Shown here one piece after another: positions 15,070 to 22,997 of a stretch of DNA of 34,236 nucleotides. The first letter of the stretch is position 1. Each line of letters opens with the position of its first letter. Source of the DNA: Actinomycetota bacterium (lineage in GTDB: Bacteria; Actinomycetota; Actinomycetes; S36-B12; UBA10799); NCBI GenBank assembly GCA_020636995.1, contig JACJWU010000013.1, forward strand, positions 1 through 34,236, in the 5' to 3' direction. Under the pieces are notes generated by a model. The model was not told the DNA's origin. It saw nothing but the letters and a program-made list of their open reading frames with translations, and did not search any database. The translations under genes were made by a program, and so were the position numbers.

Positions 15070-15451
15070 CCTCCCTGACATCCAGGCCGTCGATACCCAC
15101 AACATCCCGCGGATTCGCCGTGAAGAGCGGCAGCCCATGGGCCAGCGCAGTTGCGGCGATAAGCGCATCGAGCGCCCGCGGCCTGACCTTGCGGTTCGAC
15201 GCACGCAGCGACGCGGCGACCAGCCCGAACGCACGGGCACAGGAGGCATCGAACGGCAGCGGCTCGAAGTCGGCCTCCACCTGCTGCAGGACCAGCTGTC
15301 TCCTCGCAGCCTCAGCGGGGTCCGACGCGACCAGCGGGCCGAGGGACAGCTCGGCCAGCGTGACCGCACCGATCAACGGCTCGTCGGGCAGTTGCTCTGC
15401 GGCCACCTGACTCAGTGCCACCACGACCGAGGTGTCCAGCAGCCCCCTCAC
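15044..15451 (-). CDS. VapC-type PIN-domain ribonuclease toxin
   Basis: A 135-residue PIN domain. Acidic site: Asp6 in 'LLDTSVVVAL', Glu in 'VTLAELSLGP', Asp in 'RALDALIAATAL' and the late 'TANPRDV'. PIN toxins cut RNA (tRNA or rRNA) with Mg2+ when freed from the antitoxin. Start is GTG 15451-15449, which overlaps the antitoxin stop as GTGA (GTG then TGA), giving MRGLLDTS; longer open frame upstream lies inside the antitoxin gene. The 3' end overlaps the convergent GAP-family gene by 26 bases. Confidence 0.9.
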   Translation of the reverse strand: MRGLLDTSVVVALSQVAAEQLPDEPLIGAVTLAELSLGPLVASDPAEAARRQLVLQQVEADFEPLPFDASCARAFGLVAASLRASNRKVRPRALDALIAATALAHGLPLFTANPRDVVGIDGLDVREVNPGSDPR

Positions 15452-15684
15452 AAGCGCGTGTCCAGCACGTAGTCGACATCCGACCGGAGCGCCTCGATGT
15501 CGACCACGGGCACCCTGCGCCACCGGTCGACGAGCTCACGGCTGTTCAGCGGAACGCGGCCGATGGGCTGCAACGTCGCCACCGGCGCACCGGAGCGGGT
15601 GATGGTGATCAATTCACCCCGCAGGACCCGCTCGACGACGCTACCGCCCTCATTGCGCAACTCCCGGATGGACACTTCAGCCAT
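15448..15684 (-). CDS. Phd/YefM-type antitoxin (VapB role)
   Basis: A 78-residue antitoxin starting MAEVSIRELRNEGGSVVERV, then 'GELITITRSGAPVATLQPI', the Phd/YefM fold that binds DNA at its N-terminus and neutralises the toxin with its C-terminus (here VPVVDIEALRSDVDYVLDTRL). It overlaps vapC by four bases, the usual coupling. Start ATG 15684 follows TACTTT by seven bases and is preceded by a three-heptamer operator, supporting autorepression. Confidence 0.9.
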   Translation of the reverse strand: MAEVSIRELRNEGGSVVERVLRGELITITRSGAPVATLQPIGRVPLNSRELVDRWRRVPVVDIEALRSDVDYVLDTRL

Positions 15685-15711
15685 GTATCACAAAGTATCA
15701 CGCCGTGATAC
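15685..15711 (-). promoter_or_regulatory. vapBC operator overlapping a leaderless promoter
   Basis: Three heptamers at exact 10-base steps: GTATCAC at 15685-15691 and 15695-15701, and its inverse GTGATAC at 15705-15711; the last two form a perfect palindrome (7-3-7). On the minus strand the -10 TACTTT (15697-15692) lies across the first and second heptamers, and the seven bases between -10 and the ATG are exactly one heptamer. Repressor bound here would cover -10, start site and start codon. The site fills the whole gap to the serA stop. Confidence 0.8.
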
Positions 15712-15712
15712 T

Positions 15713-16909
15713 TCAGTACAGGACGCGCAACCGCACCGTCTCCGGCAGCGCCCGCAGTCGCTCGAGCACCTCGTCGGCGTAGTCGACCCCGATGTCCGTG
15801 AGCACGTACCCCGACTCCCCCCGGGTGCCGAGCAACTGACCTTCGACGTTGACGCCGTGCTCGGCAAGCACCGAGTTGATCGCGGCCAGCACACCCGGCA
15901 CGTTCTGATGCAGGTGCGCGAGGCGGTGCGTGCCCTCATGCTCGGCCAGGCTCAACGGGGGCAGGTTCACGCTGAGAACGGTGGAGCCGTCGGCCACGAA
16001 GTCCACGAGTTTGCCGGCCACGAACCGTCCGATGTCCTGCTGGGCCTCCTGAGTCGAGCCGCCGATGTGCGGGGTGAGGATGACATTGGGCAGCCCGCGC
16101 AGTTCGTTGCGGAACTCCTCGCCACGACCCGCAGGTTCCACCGGGAAGACGTCGACCGCAGCGCCGCCGAGATGGCCGCTGGCGAGGTGGTCACGCAGTG
16201 CCGCGGTGTCGATGACGAATCCACGGGACAGGTTCAGGAACAGCGCACCCTGCTTCATCGCGGCGAACTGCGGCTCGCCGAAAAGCCCGGCGTTGCCCTG
16301 CCGGCCGTCGACATGCAGGGTCACCACGTCGGAGACGGCGAGCAACTCCTCCAAGGAACCACAGCGGCGGGCGTTGCCCAGGGCGAGCTTGTCGACCGTG
16401 TCGTAGAAGTACACGACCATCCCGAGCGCCTCGGCGAGCACCGAGAGCTGCGCGCCGATGTTGCCGTAGCCCACGATGCCCAGCGCACGGCCGCGCACCT
16501 CGTGCGCGCCGGCCGCGGACTTGTCCCACACACCTTCGTGCATCATCGTGTTCTTCTGCACCAGCCCACGAGTCAGTGCGATGACCTCCGCGAGCGCGAG
16601 TTCGACGACGGATCGGGTGTTGGAGTAGGGCGCGTTGAACACGGCGATACCGGTGTCCGTGGCGGCCGCGAGGTCGATCTGATCGGTCCCGATGCAGAAG
16701 GCGCCGACCGCGAGCAGGCTGTCGGCCTCTCGCAGATGGGCCGCCGTCACCTGGGACTTCGAGCGGATTCCCAGGACATGCACACCCTCGAGGCGCGCAG
16801 CCAACTCCTCACCTTCGAGGGCCCTGTCCATCGTCTCGACGACGAAGCCGGCCTTCTCGAGGGCGGCAGCACCGTCGGGATGGATGTTCTCAAGTAGAAG
16901 GGCTCGCAC
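15713..16909 (-). CDS. serA: D-3-phosphoglycerate dehydrogenase, E. coli type with ACT domain
   Basis: A 398-residue enzyme for the first step of serine synthesis (3-phosphoglycerate to 3-phosphohydroxypyruvate, NAD+). It follows E. coli SerA closely: 'GAFCIGTDQIDLAAAT', 'FNAPYSNTRSVVELAL', NAD-binding 'ALGIVGYGNIGAQL', 'LNLSRGFVID' (substrate Arg), 'VDVFPVEPA' (Glu) and 'ILTPHIGGSTQEAQ' (His), then a C-terminal ACT domain ('HLHQNVPGVLAAINSVLAEHGVNVEGQ') for serine feedback. It lacks the extra ASB domain of the roughly 530-residue mycobacterial SerA. Start GTG 16909 follows TACCAT by six bases; a GTG at 16948 would overlap the upstream gene. Confidence 0.95.
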   Translation of the reverse strand: MRALLLENIHPDGAAALEKAGFVVETMDRALEGEELAARLEGVHVLGIRSKSQVTAAHLREADSLLAVGAFCIGTDQIDLAAATDTGIAVFNAPYSNTRSVVELALAEVIALTRGLVQKNTMMHEGVWDKSAAGAHEVRGRALGIVGYGNIGAQLSVLAEALGMVVYFYDTVDKLALGNARRCGSLEELLAVSDVVTLHVDGRQGNAGLFGEPQFAAMKQGALFLNLSRGFVIDTAALRDHLASGHLGGAAVDVFPVEPAGRGEEFRNELRGLPNVILTPHIGGSTQEAQQDIGRFVAGKLVDFVADGSTVLSVNLPPLSLAEHEGTHRLAHLHQNVPGVLAAINSVLAEHGVNVEGQLLGTRGESGYVLTDIGVDYADEVLERLRALPETVRLRVLY

Positions 16910-16915
16910 CCCTCG

Positions 16916-16921
16916 ATGGTA
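16916..16921 (-). promoter_or_regulatory. -10 element, leaderless serA promoter
   Basis: TACCAT on the minus strand, six bases before the GTG at 16909, in the 23-base gap after the DUF2505 gene. Confidence 0.45.
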
Positions 16922-16932
16922 CGAGGCGGGTC

Positions 16933-17424
16933 TCAGCCCGCGAGCCACTCCTGGTTGAAGCTGTACTCCTTGTCCAGGCTCGCCAGCGTCTCCTTCTCGA
17001 CGACACCCTCGAGCTTGCCGCCGATCAGCGGCACGCTGGCCTTGATCTCCATGTTCACGACCCAGTCACTGGTGGCATCGCCGGTGGGCTTGACCTCGAG
17101 CTTGCCGGTCACCTTCAACGGCTTGCCGGGGAACTCGATGTGCAGATCGCAGACGTAGCCGCCGCCGGCGGCGCTCCAGTTCTCGTTCTGCACGATCTTG
17201 TTCGTGTCGCCCATGATCTTCTTCGCGAAATCGGGCAGCTCGGCGGGCACGACGCGCTCCACGGACAGTGCAATCGCGTCGCCGGTGTCGAACTGCACCA
17301 CATCGGTGGAGATGTCTCCGAGCGCCTGGTACTTGGCGTCGACGTAGTCACGACTGTTGAGCATCGCCCAGATGTCGTCGGCGCTGGCGTTGTACTTGTC
17401 GACGCGGGAGATCTTCTTGGACAT
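16933..17424 (-). CDS. DUF2505 family protein (SRPBCC-like)
   Basis: A 163-residue soluble protein of DUF2505, a mainly actinobacterial family with the START/SRPBCC helix-grip fold. Visible: N-terminal 'VDKYNASADDIWAMLNSRDYVDAKYQALGD' (typical first strand and helices), 'VERVVPAELPDFAKKIMG', and the C-terminal long helix 'LEGVVEKETLASLDKEYSFNQEWLAG'. Function unknown; the fold suggests lipid or hydrophobic ligand binding. Start ATG 17424 has AAGGAG seven bases upstream, one of the few clear Shine-Dalgarno sites here, with TAGGTT about 45 bases upstream as likely -10. It precedes serA on the same strand. Confidence 0.85.
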   Translation of the reverse strand: MSKKISRVDKYNASADDIWAMLNSRDYVDAKYQALGDISTDVVQFDTGDAIALSVERVVPAELPDFAKKIMGDTNKIVQNENWSAAGGGYVCDLHIEFPGKPLKVTGKLEVKPTGDATSDWVVNMEIKASVPLIGGKLEGVVEKETLASLDKEYSFNQEWLAG

Positions 17425-17514
17425 TCGGCACTCCTTCGGCTCTCGTGCCCTGTGAACCTAACGCGCCCGGCAGACACATTTCTTGTCGAGCACTCAGATG
17501 TCACCCCACAGCGC

Positions 17515-17520
17515 TATGCT
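17515..17520 (+). promoter_or_regulatory. -10 element, leaderless helicase promoter
   Basis: TATGCT, seven bases before the ATG at 17528; it favours that start over ATG 17516 and ATG 17498. Confidence 0.5.
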
Positions 17521-17527
17521 CGAACGC

Positions 17528-19540
17528 ATGTACGACCTGCTGGAAGGGCTCAACGAGGAGCAACGCGCCGTCGCCGCCTTCGACGGTGGACCACTTCGCG
17601 TGCTCGCGGGCGCCGGAACCGGCAAGACGACGGCCCTGAGTTCCCGGGTGGCACGCATCGTCGCCGACGGGATCCCGGCGGAGAGGGTGCTCCTGCTCAC
17701 CTTCACCCGCCGAGCGGCGCGGCAGATGGTCGAGCGCAGCCACGCGCGACTGGCCCGCGCCGGCCACCGCTCCGGCCGGGTCTCCGGAGGCACCTTCCAC
17801 TCCGTGGCCCATCGCACGCTGCGTCAGCATGCCGCACGGCTCGGCCTGCCCGAGGGCTTCTCGGTGCTCGACCCCGCCGACGCTGCCGATGTGATGGACG
17901 TGGTGCGTGACGAGGTCCTGAAGGATCTTCCCAACGGCCGGCGCATCCCGCGCAAGTCGACGCTGCTGGACATCTACTCACGTGCGGTCGACACCGGCAC
18001 TCCGGTCGGGGAAGTGGTGATCGCGGTCGCGCCCTGGGCCAGCGACCTGGTCGAGCCGATCGGCGCGGTGTGCAAGGCCTACATCGCCCGTAAGCGACGC
18101 CTCGGCCTGCTCGACTTCGACGACCTCCTACTGCACTGGCGGCAGGCACTGCGCGACGACCTCGTGGGCCGCAGTCTCGCGAGCATGTACGACCACGTGC
18201 TGGTCGACGAGTACCAGGACGTCAACTCCCTGCAGGTGGAGTTGTTGCAGTTGCTGCGCAAACACGACCCGCGGATCACGGTGGTGGGCGACGACGCACA
18301 GGCGATCTACTCGTTCCGCGCCTCCGACCCCCGACACATCCTCGAGTTCGAGTCCGACTTCCCCGACGCCACGACGCTGCAACTCACAGTCAACTACCGC
18401 AGCACTCAGAACATCCTGAACACGGCCAACGCCATCGCGGACGACGCGCCATCGGGGTTCTCCACGCGTCTACGAGCGCCGAGCGTGGACCCTTCGACCA
18501 CCCCGCAGCTGCTCCGCTGCGCCGACGAGGACCACCAGAGCACGGCGGTCTGCGAGCAGGTACTGGCGCACCGTGAGGCCGGCGTCCCCCTGCAGCAGCA
18601 GGCGGTCCTCGTACGCGCCGCCCACCACAGCGACCGTCTCGAGATCGAGCTCGGCCGCCGGGGCATCCCCTTCGTGAAGTACGGGGGGCTGCGCTACTTG
18701 GAGGCCGCCCACGTCAAGGATCTTCTCGCCTCGTTCCGGATCGCCGACAACCCCCGCGACGAGGTCGCCTGGTTCCGGGTGTTGCAGCTCCTGCCGGCGG
18801 TCGGGCCAGCCAAGGCGAAGCGCGCGATCGCAGCTCTCGGCCTGACCGCCGACGGTGAGGATGCCGAGGTGATGCTGCGCTGGCCGCTGGCGCTGGCGGA
18901 ACTGCCGAACGTCGCGCAAGAACCCGCCGAGGCCGTCGCCCGCGCAGTGGGGACCAAGCAGGCCGAAGCGCTGCGCCAGGCGATGGCCCCGCTGATCCGC
19001 GCCGCGTACGACAACCCCGAGGAACGCCTTGCGGACCTCGACCCGTTGGTGGAAGCCGCAGCGGGTGTGCCGCGACTGTCCGACGTCGCCGCCGATCACG
19101 CACTTGAGCCGCCACGCTCCACCGGGGACCTCGCAGGGACGCCTGCCATCGACGAGGACTGGCTGGTGATCAGCACCCTGCACTCGGCCAAGGGCCTCGA
19201 GTGGGATGCCGTGCACATCATCCACGCCGCAGACGGCAACATCCCCTCCGACATGGCGCTGACAGATCGCAACGGCCTGGAAGAGGAGCGGCGCCTCTTC
19301 TACGTGGGCGTGACCCGGGCCCGTCACGACCTGCACGTCTACGTACCCCTGCGCTACCACCACCGCCCGAACGGGGACCAGCACTCCTGGGGGCAGCCCT
19401 CGCGGTTCCTGTCGGCCTCGGTGAAGGCCACGATGGACGAGGTGACGCTGCTTCGACCGGATGCGGAGAACCTCGCCGACATCGCGACCGTCGACACCAC
19501 CTCCGCCGTCGATGCCGAACTCGGGGACCTGTTCGGCTGA
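17528..19540 (+). CDS. UvrD/Rep-family (SF1A) ATP-dependent DNA helicase
   Basis: A 670-residue 3'-5' helicase. Motifs in order: Q-motif 'LNEEQRAVAAF' (8-18), Walker A 'AGAGTGKTT' (Lys33), Ia 'TFTRRAARQM', Ic 'GGTFHSVAHRTLR', II 'VLVDEYQDVN', III 'VVGDDAQAIYSFRAS', IV 'LTVNYRST', V 'VISTLHSAKGLEWDAVHI', VI 'RRLFYVGVTRAR'. At 670 residues it is close to the shorter actinobacterial UvrD2-like group, without an HRDC domain or nuclease domain visible; the C-terminus ends acidic (VDAELGDLFG). Earlier in-frame starts exist at 17516 and 17498. Likely roles are excision repair or replication restart. Confidence 0.93.
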   Translation: MYDLLEGLNEEQRAVAAFDGGPLRVLAGAGTGKTTALSSRVARIVADGIPAERVLLLTFTRRAARQMVERSHARLARAGHRSGRVSGGTFHSVAHRTLRQHAARLGLPEGFSVLDPADAADVMDVVRDEVLKDLPNGRRIPRKSTLLDIYSRAVDTGTPVGEVVIAVAPWASDLVEPIGAVCKAYIARKRRLGLLDFDDLLLHWRQALRDDLVGRSLASMYDHVLVDEYQDVNSLQVELLQLLRKHDPRITVVGDDAQAIYSFRASDPRHILEFESDFPDATTLQLTVNYRSTQNILNTANAIADDAPSGFSTRLRAPSVDPSTTPQLLRCADEDHQSTAVCEQVLAHREAGVPLQQQAVLVRAAHHSDRLEIELGRRGIPFVKYGGLRYLEAAHVKDLLASFRIADNPRDEVAWFRVLQLLPAVGPAKAKRAIAALGLTADGEDAEVMLRWPLALAELPNVAQEPAEAVARAVGTKQAEALRQAMAPLIRAAYDNPEERLADLDPLVEAAAGVPRLSDVAADHALEPPRSTGDLAGTPAIDEDWLVISTLHSAKGLEWDAVHIIHAADGNIPSDMALTDRNGLEEERRLFYVGVTRARHDLHVYVPLRYHHRPNGDQHSWGQPSRFLSASVKATMDEVTLLRPDAENLADIATVDTTSAVDAELGDLFG

Positions 19541-19559
19541 GGCGGACTGCCTCCCCGGC

Positions 19560-19565
19560 TAGCCT
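19560..19565 (+). promoter_or_regulatory. -10 element, leaderless promoter
   Basis: TAGCCT, seven bases before the ATG at 19573. Confidence 0.5.
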
Positions 19566-19572
19566 GAGCGAC

Positions 19573-20076
19573 ATGGACAAGGCCGGACTGCGCGCGCAGA
19601 TCCGGGATCGGCGCAGGCAAGGTCACACCCCTTCCCCCGGCTACGTCGATCGGGTCCTCGCCGCGGTTCCCCCCGGGGTCGTGTGCGCCTACGTGTCGCT
19701 GCCCGGTGAACCCCCCACCGTCGAGGTCATCGAGGCGCTGCTCGCCCGAGGCGACGACGTCTACCTGCCGATCGCCACCGACACCCTGCACTGGACGCCG
19801 GCCGCGACCTCTCGACCGTGGCACGCATGGGGCCTGCGCCCTGGCCAGGCACCCGAACCGGCTGAGTTGCCCACCCCCGACACCGTCATCGTGCCGGCCC
19901 TTGCGCTGGACCATGAAGGTCGCCGTCTGGGCCAAGGCGGCGGGTACTACGACCGCTTCCTCCCGACGGCCACTGCACCCACCGTCGCACTGATCTGGCA
20001 CGACGAACTCCTCGCCGACGTGCCTACCGAGGCACACGACGTCAGGGTGGACGCCTGGGTGATCGCTGATGAGTGA
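19573..20076 (+). CDS. 5-formyltetrahydrofolate cyclo-ligase
   Basis: A 167-residue enzyme that converts 5-formyl-THF to 5,10-methenyl-THF with ATP. The family hallmark 'GRRLGQGGGYYDRFL' is intact near residue 115-130, after 'DTVIVPALALDHEG'; the basic N-terminus 'KAGLRAQIRDRRRQ' matches the family's 'K..lR......R' start. It is slightly shorter than the usual 180-200 residues. Start ATG 19573 follows TAGCCT by seven bases. Its 3' end overlaps the ArfB-like gene by eight bases. Confidence 0.93.
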   Translation: MDKAGLRAQIRDRRRQGHTPSPGYVDRVLAAVPPGVVCAYVSLPGEPPTVEVIEALLARGDDVYLPIATDTLHWTPAATSRPWHAWGLRPGQAPEPAELPTPDTVIVPALALDHEGRRLGQGGGYYDRFLPTATAPTVALIWHDELLADVPTEAHDVRVDAWVIADE

Positions 20077-20479
20077 CCCCACCTCCGACCTCGAGGTCAG
20101 CGACGACCTCACCATCCCCGCCACGGAACTGCAGTGGCGCTTCAGCCGCTCGTCAGGCCCGGGCGGGCAGTCGGTCAACACCAGCGACTCCCGCGTCGAA
20201 CTCATCTGGGACCCGCGGACCTCGCACGTGCTGACCCCGTACCAGCGCCACGCGCTGCGCACGCCCTTCGTCATCACCGCCTCCGAGCACCGCTCCCAGT
20301 TGCAGAACAGGCAGGCCGCTCGCCATCGGTTGGTCCGCAAGGTGCAATCAGCCCTCGAGCCCAAGCGCAAGCGCCGCCGTCGGACCCGGCCCTCGGCGGC
20401 CTCACAGACCCGTCGCCTCGACGCCAAACGCAAACGGTCATCGCTGAAGGCGACCCGGCGCCGGCCACCGATGGAATAG
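20069..20479 (+). CDS. arfB: ArfB/YaeJ-like peptidyl-tRNA hydrolase (ribosome rescue)
   Basis: A 136-residue release-factor-like protein with the catalytic GGQ (residues 32-34) in 'SRSSGPGGQSVNTSDSRVEL', followed by 'LQNRQAARHRLVRKV', and a highly basic C-terminal tail (KRKRRRRTRP...KRKRSSLKATRRR) that in ArfB enters the empty mRNA channel of stalled ribosomes. It lacks a codon-recognition domain, as expected. Start ATG 20069 lies inside the end of the cyclo-ligase gene (eight-base overlap), so it is translated from the same message. Confidence 0.92.
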   Translation: MSDPTSDLEVSDDLTIPATELQWRFSRSSGPGGQSVNTSDSRVELIWDPRTSHVLTPYQRHALRTPFVITASEHRSQLQNRQAARHRLVRKVQSALEPKRKRRRRTRPSAASQTRRLDAKRKRSSLKATRRRPPME

Positions 20480-20508
20480 GTCGAAGAAGGTGCCGTGGAC
20501 GGGGCTTG

Positions 20509-20588
20509 GCACTCCGGTTAGAGGTTGTGCACTCCGGTTAGAGGTTGGCAGCTGTTCTGGGACTAACGGATGAACCTGGGACTAACCG
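20509..20588. repeat. Nested double inverted repeat E6 (left-left-right-right)
   Basis: GCACTCCGGTTAGAGGTTG occurs twice in tandem (20509-20527, 20529-20547; period 20), followed by CTGGGACTAAC twice (20557-20567, 20576-20586; period 19). CGGTTAG in the left copies pairs with CTAACCG (20582-20588) and, one base off, CTAACGG. The layout repeats that of E4 with unrelated sequence. It lies between two co-directional genes, 29 bases after the arfB stop, and has no T tract. Confidence 0.7.
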
Positions 20589-20631
20589 CTGCCCGGAGGC
20601 TGCACCTTCAGCCTCGGTCGCAGCCGCTGAC

Positions 20632-20637
20632 TAGGCT
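20632..20637 (+). promoter_or_regulatory. -10 element, leaderless promoter
   Basis: TAGGCT, six bases before the ATG at 20644. Confidence 0.5.
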
Positions 20638-20643
20638 GGCGCC

Positions 20644-21342
20644 ATGACTCTGTACCCGCTGGCACTGCTCCCGCAGGTCACCATCACCGATGGCCTGGCC
20701 CAACTGCCTTTCGTCCCCGGCACCGAGGCCGAGTACGGCACCCCGGAGAAGGCGATCGCCGCGTGGGCCGAGCAGGGCGCATCGTGGGTGCATGTGGTCG
20801 ACAACGACCCCGGCGAGACCAACTACACGTCCATCGCGCGAGCCACCGGCGCCCATGTCCAGCTGGCCTCCGGCATCGCCGATGAGAGCGCCCTGCGCAC
20901 GGCCATGGCCGCGAAGCCCAGCCGCATCGTCATCGAACCCACCGACCTGCAGTGGACCCAGAACGCCCTGGGCGCACACGGCGACCTGCTGGCCGTCGGC
21001 CTGGACATCCGCCGGCCCGATGTCTTCGACATCCGCGCCACGCTTGACGAAGCGGGGTGCCGTCGTTACCTGATCACCGACGTCGCCACGCATCACCACT
21101 GGCGCCATGAAGACCGGCACCTGCTCAAGGAGTTCTGCGACCAGACCCACGCCAAGGTCGTGGCCAACGGTGGGATCAAACATCTCGACGACCTGCACGA
21201 ACTGCACGAGTTGGTGCCCGACGGCCTCGACGGCATCATCCTGAACGAGCCGCTCTACGACGGGTCCTTCATGTACGCCGAGGCGGTCGCCGCCGGCGCC
21301 GACCGGTTCGACATGTTCTTCTGGGGCCCACCCCAGCCGTGA
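20644..21342 (+). CDS. HisA/PriA-like TIM-barrel protein lacking the first catalytic Asp
   Basis: A 232-residue protein that aligns by pattern with HisA/PriA (phosphoribosyl isomerase): 'LALLPQVTITDG' against 'LLPAVDVVDG', 'EYGTPEKAIAAWAEQGASWVHVVDND', 'VQLASGIADESALRTAM' against the phosphate-binding 'GGIRD', 'KVVANGGIKHLDDL', and 'GIILNEPLYDGSF' against 'GKALYEG.F'. The first catalytic Asp (Asp11 in M. tuberculosis PriA) is Thr13 here; the second is kept in 'LITDV', but the flexible loop after it is 'ATHHHWRHED', unlike 'RDGTLxGPN'. It is probably a paralogue with another substrate. The start follows TAGGCT by six bases. It converges on the GGDEF gene with two bases between stops. Confidence 0.8.
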   Translation: MTLYPLALLPQVTITDGLAQLPFVPGTEAEYGTPEKAIAAWAEQGASWVHVVDNDPGETNYTSIARATGAHVQLASGIADESALRTAMAAKPSRIVIEPTDLQWTQNALGAHGDLLAVGLDIRRPDVFDIRATLDEAGCRRYLITDVATHHHWRHEDRHLLKEFCDQTHAKVVANGGIKHLDDLHELHELVPDGLDGIILNEPLYDGSFMYAEAVAAGADRFDMFFWGPPQP

Positions 21343-21344
21343 CG

Positions 21345-22973
21345 CTACTGCTCGGGTGACTGCGCGGGCACCCGTTGGCCATAGGCGGACACACGGTTTC
21401 GACCCGACCGCTTGGCGGCGTACAGGGCGACATCGGCACACCTGCGCAGCTCACTGGCGCTGTGTGCGTCTTCGGGGAAGACCGCCATTCCGGCCGACAG
21501 CGTCACGTTGGTCAGCCGCTGTCCCGAGGCCGTGGCGACCAGTGGCGTGAACGCGTAGCGCAACTGCTCGGCCCGCTCCATCGCAACTTCCGCCGACGCG
21601 GTCGGCATCAACACGATGAACTCCTCACCGCCGTAGCGGCATGCGATGTCGCCTGGCCGCAACCGGGCCCGCAGCAGATCGCCGAACCACCTCAGGACCT
21701 GATCTCCGGCGGCGTGGCCGTGCTCATCGTTGAGCCGCTTGAAGTTGTCGAGGTCGATCATGACCAGGCTCAAGGGCGTGCGTTCGCGGGCCGCACGAGC
21801 CAGTTCGCGCCCGAACGTCTCCTCGAGGTAGCGCCGGTTGTACAAGCCGGTCAACGGATCGCGCAGCGCCTGCTCACGCAGACCGTCCTGCAAAGTGTGG
21901 ATCGTGGCCAACTGCGCGGTGAGCTTCTCATTGGCATCACGCAGTTCCAGTTCGGTGAGCCGCAGGGCGTTGACATCCCGCAACACCAACACGCGCCCAC
22001 GCAGCCGGTCGCGCTCATCGGTCACCATGGAGCGCCGCACATCCACGTACCGGGGCGTCGGGTGGTCGATGAACACGTCGGTGTCGTCGCGACTGCTGTA
22101 CACCGTGTGCAGCAATCCGGGCCAAGGCGCGAGCAGCGACTCCACCGGCAGACCCACCAGGTCGGTCCGGGTCAGGCCCAGCCACCGCACGAGCGCGCCG
22201 TTGACCATCGCCACCCGGTTCGCCGCGTCGAGCACGAGCACGGCGTCATGGAGGTTCTGGAGCACGGACTCCTGTGCGATGGGCACCACGGTCAGCAGCC
22301 CCTGGCGCAGAAGGCCCCAGGTGAGCCCGATGGCAGTGATGGAGAAGGCGATGGGCGCGGGGTCCTGATCGGGCAACGGGCTGAAGCCGAAGACGTACGC
22401 GACCGATCCGAGGATCGGGAAGAAGGCGAGCACCAGGGCGAGGATGAATTGGTTGCGGTAACTGGCGTCGTGACGCCCGAACGCTGCGAGCAGGATGCCG
22501 ATGCTCGCCAGGAGAAGCAGGTAGCTGTACCCGATCACCAGGAAGAACAATGGCCCGTGTTTGTACACCAGGATGTTGTTCGGTTCCATGACGAACTCGG
22601 TCCACAGTTGATGGTGGAAGGAGTTCGTCACCGCCGCCAGGACGCAGAAGGCCGGCACGATCCACACCAGCCAGCGCGGCCGCGGCGCCCACTTCTCACT
22701 CTGCGTGTACTCGACGACGAAGAGGAAGAAGAACACCGGGACCGCGAGCGCACCCGGATAGCCGATGGTGCCGAAGACGACCTTCGCGGTCACTGTCGTC
22801 GCCATCGCCTCGAACGCATAGCCGACGCTCCACAGGATCGCGGCGAGCAGCAGACCGGCCAGCGGGCGACCACCGATCGCGCGCCGTCGCGGCCACACGA
22901 ACATCAGCGCCACGAGCATGATCCCGGCCGCCGCGAACAGCGCAAGGGCGTACACGCTCACCTGCCACTGCAT
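21345..22973 (-). CDS. Membrane diguanylate cyclase: 7TM-PAS-GGDEF
   Basis: A 542-residue signalling protein. Residues about 1-225 hold seven hydrophobic helices resembling the histidine-kinase N-terminal 7TM region; about 230-345 a PAS domain ('LQNLHDAVLVLDAANRVAMVNGALVRWLGL'); a short coiled coil ('RLTELELRDANEKLTAQLATIHTLQ'); then GGDEF from about 370 ('DPLTGLYNRRYLEETF', 'MIDLDNFKRLNDEHGHAAGDQ'). The active loop is GGEEF, with an RPGD inhibitory I-site five residues before it, so it should make c-di-GMP and be product-inhibited. No EAL domain. Start ATG 22973 follows TAACGT by seven bases. Confidence 0.92.
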   Translation of the reverse strand: MQWQVSVYALALFAAAGIMLVALMFVWPRRRAIGGRPLAGLLLAAILWSVGYAFEAMATTVTAKVVFGTIGYPGALAVPVFFFLFVVEYTQSEKWAPRPRWLVWIVPAFCVLAAVTNSFHHQLWTEFVMEPNNILVYKHGPLFFLVIGYSYLLLLASIGILLAAFGRHDASYRNQFILALVLAFFPILGSVAYVFGFSPLPDQDPAPIAFSITAIGLTWGLLRQGLLTVVPIAQESVLQNLHDAVLVLDAANRVAMVNGALVRWLGLTRTDLVGLPVESLLAPWPGLLHTVYSSRDDTDVFIDHPTPRYVDVRRSMVTDERDRLRGRVLVLRDVNALRLTELELRDANEKLTAQLATIHTLQDGLREQALRDPLTGLYNRRYLEETFGRELARAARERTPLSLVMIDLDNFKRLNDEHGHAAGDQVLRWFGDLLRARLRPGDIACRYGGEEFIVLMPTASAEVAMERAEQLRYAFTPLVATASGQRLTNVTLSAGMAVFPEDAHSASELRRCADVALYAAKRSGRNRVSAYGQRVPAQSPEQ

Positions 22974-22980
22974 GGCCCCC

Positions 22981-22986
22981 ACGTTA
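22981..22986 (-). promoter_or_regulatory. -10 element, leaderless promoter
   Basis: TAACGT on the minus strand, seven bases before the ATG at 22973. Confidence 0.4.
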
Positions 22987-22997
22987 TGGGAGGTTGA

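Noticed and set aside
15452..15523. Longer vapC start upstream (to 15523)
   Set aside because: It would lie wholly inside the antitoxin gene and add an Arg/Gly-rich shadow segment; the overlapping GTG at 15451 gives the normal PIN start.
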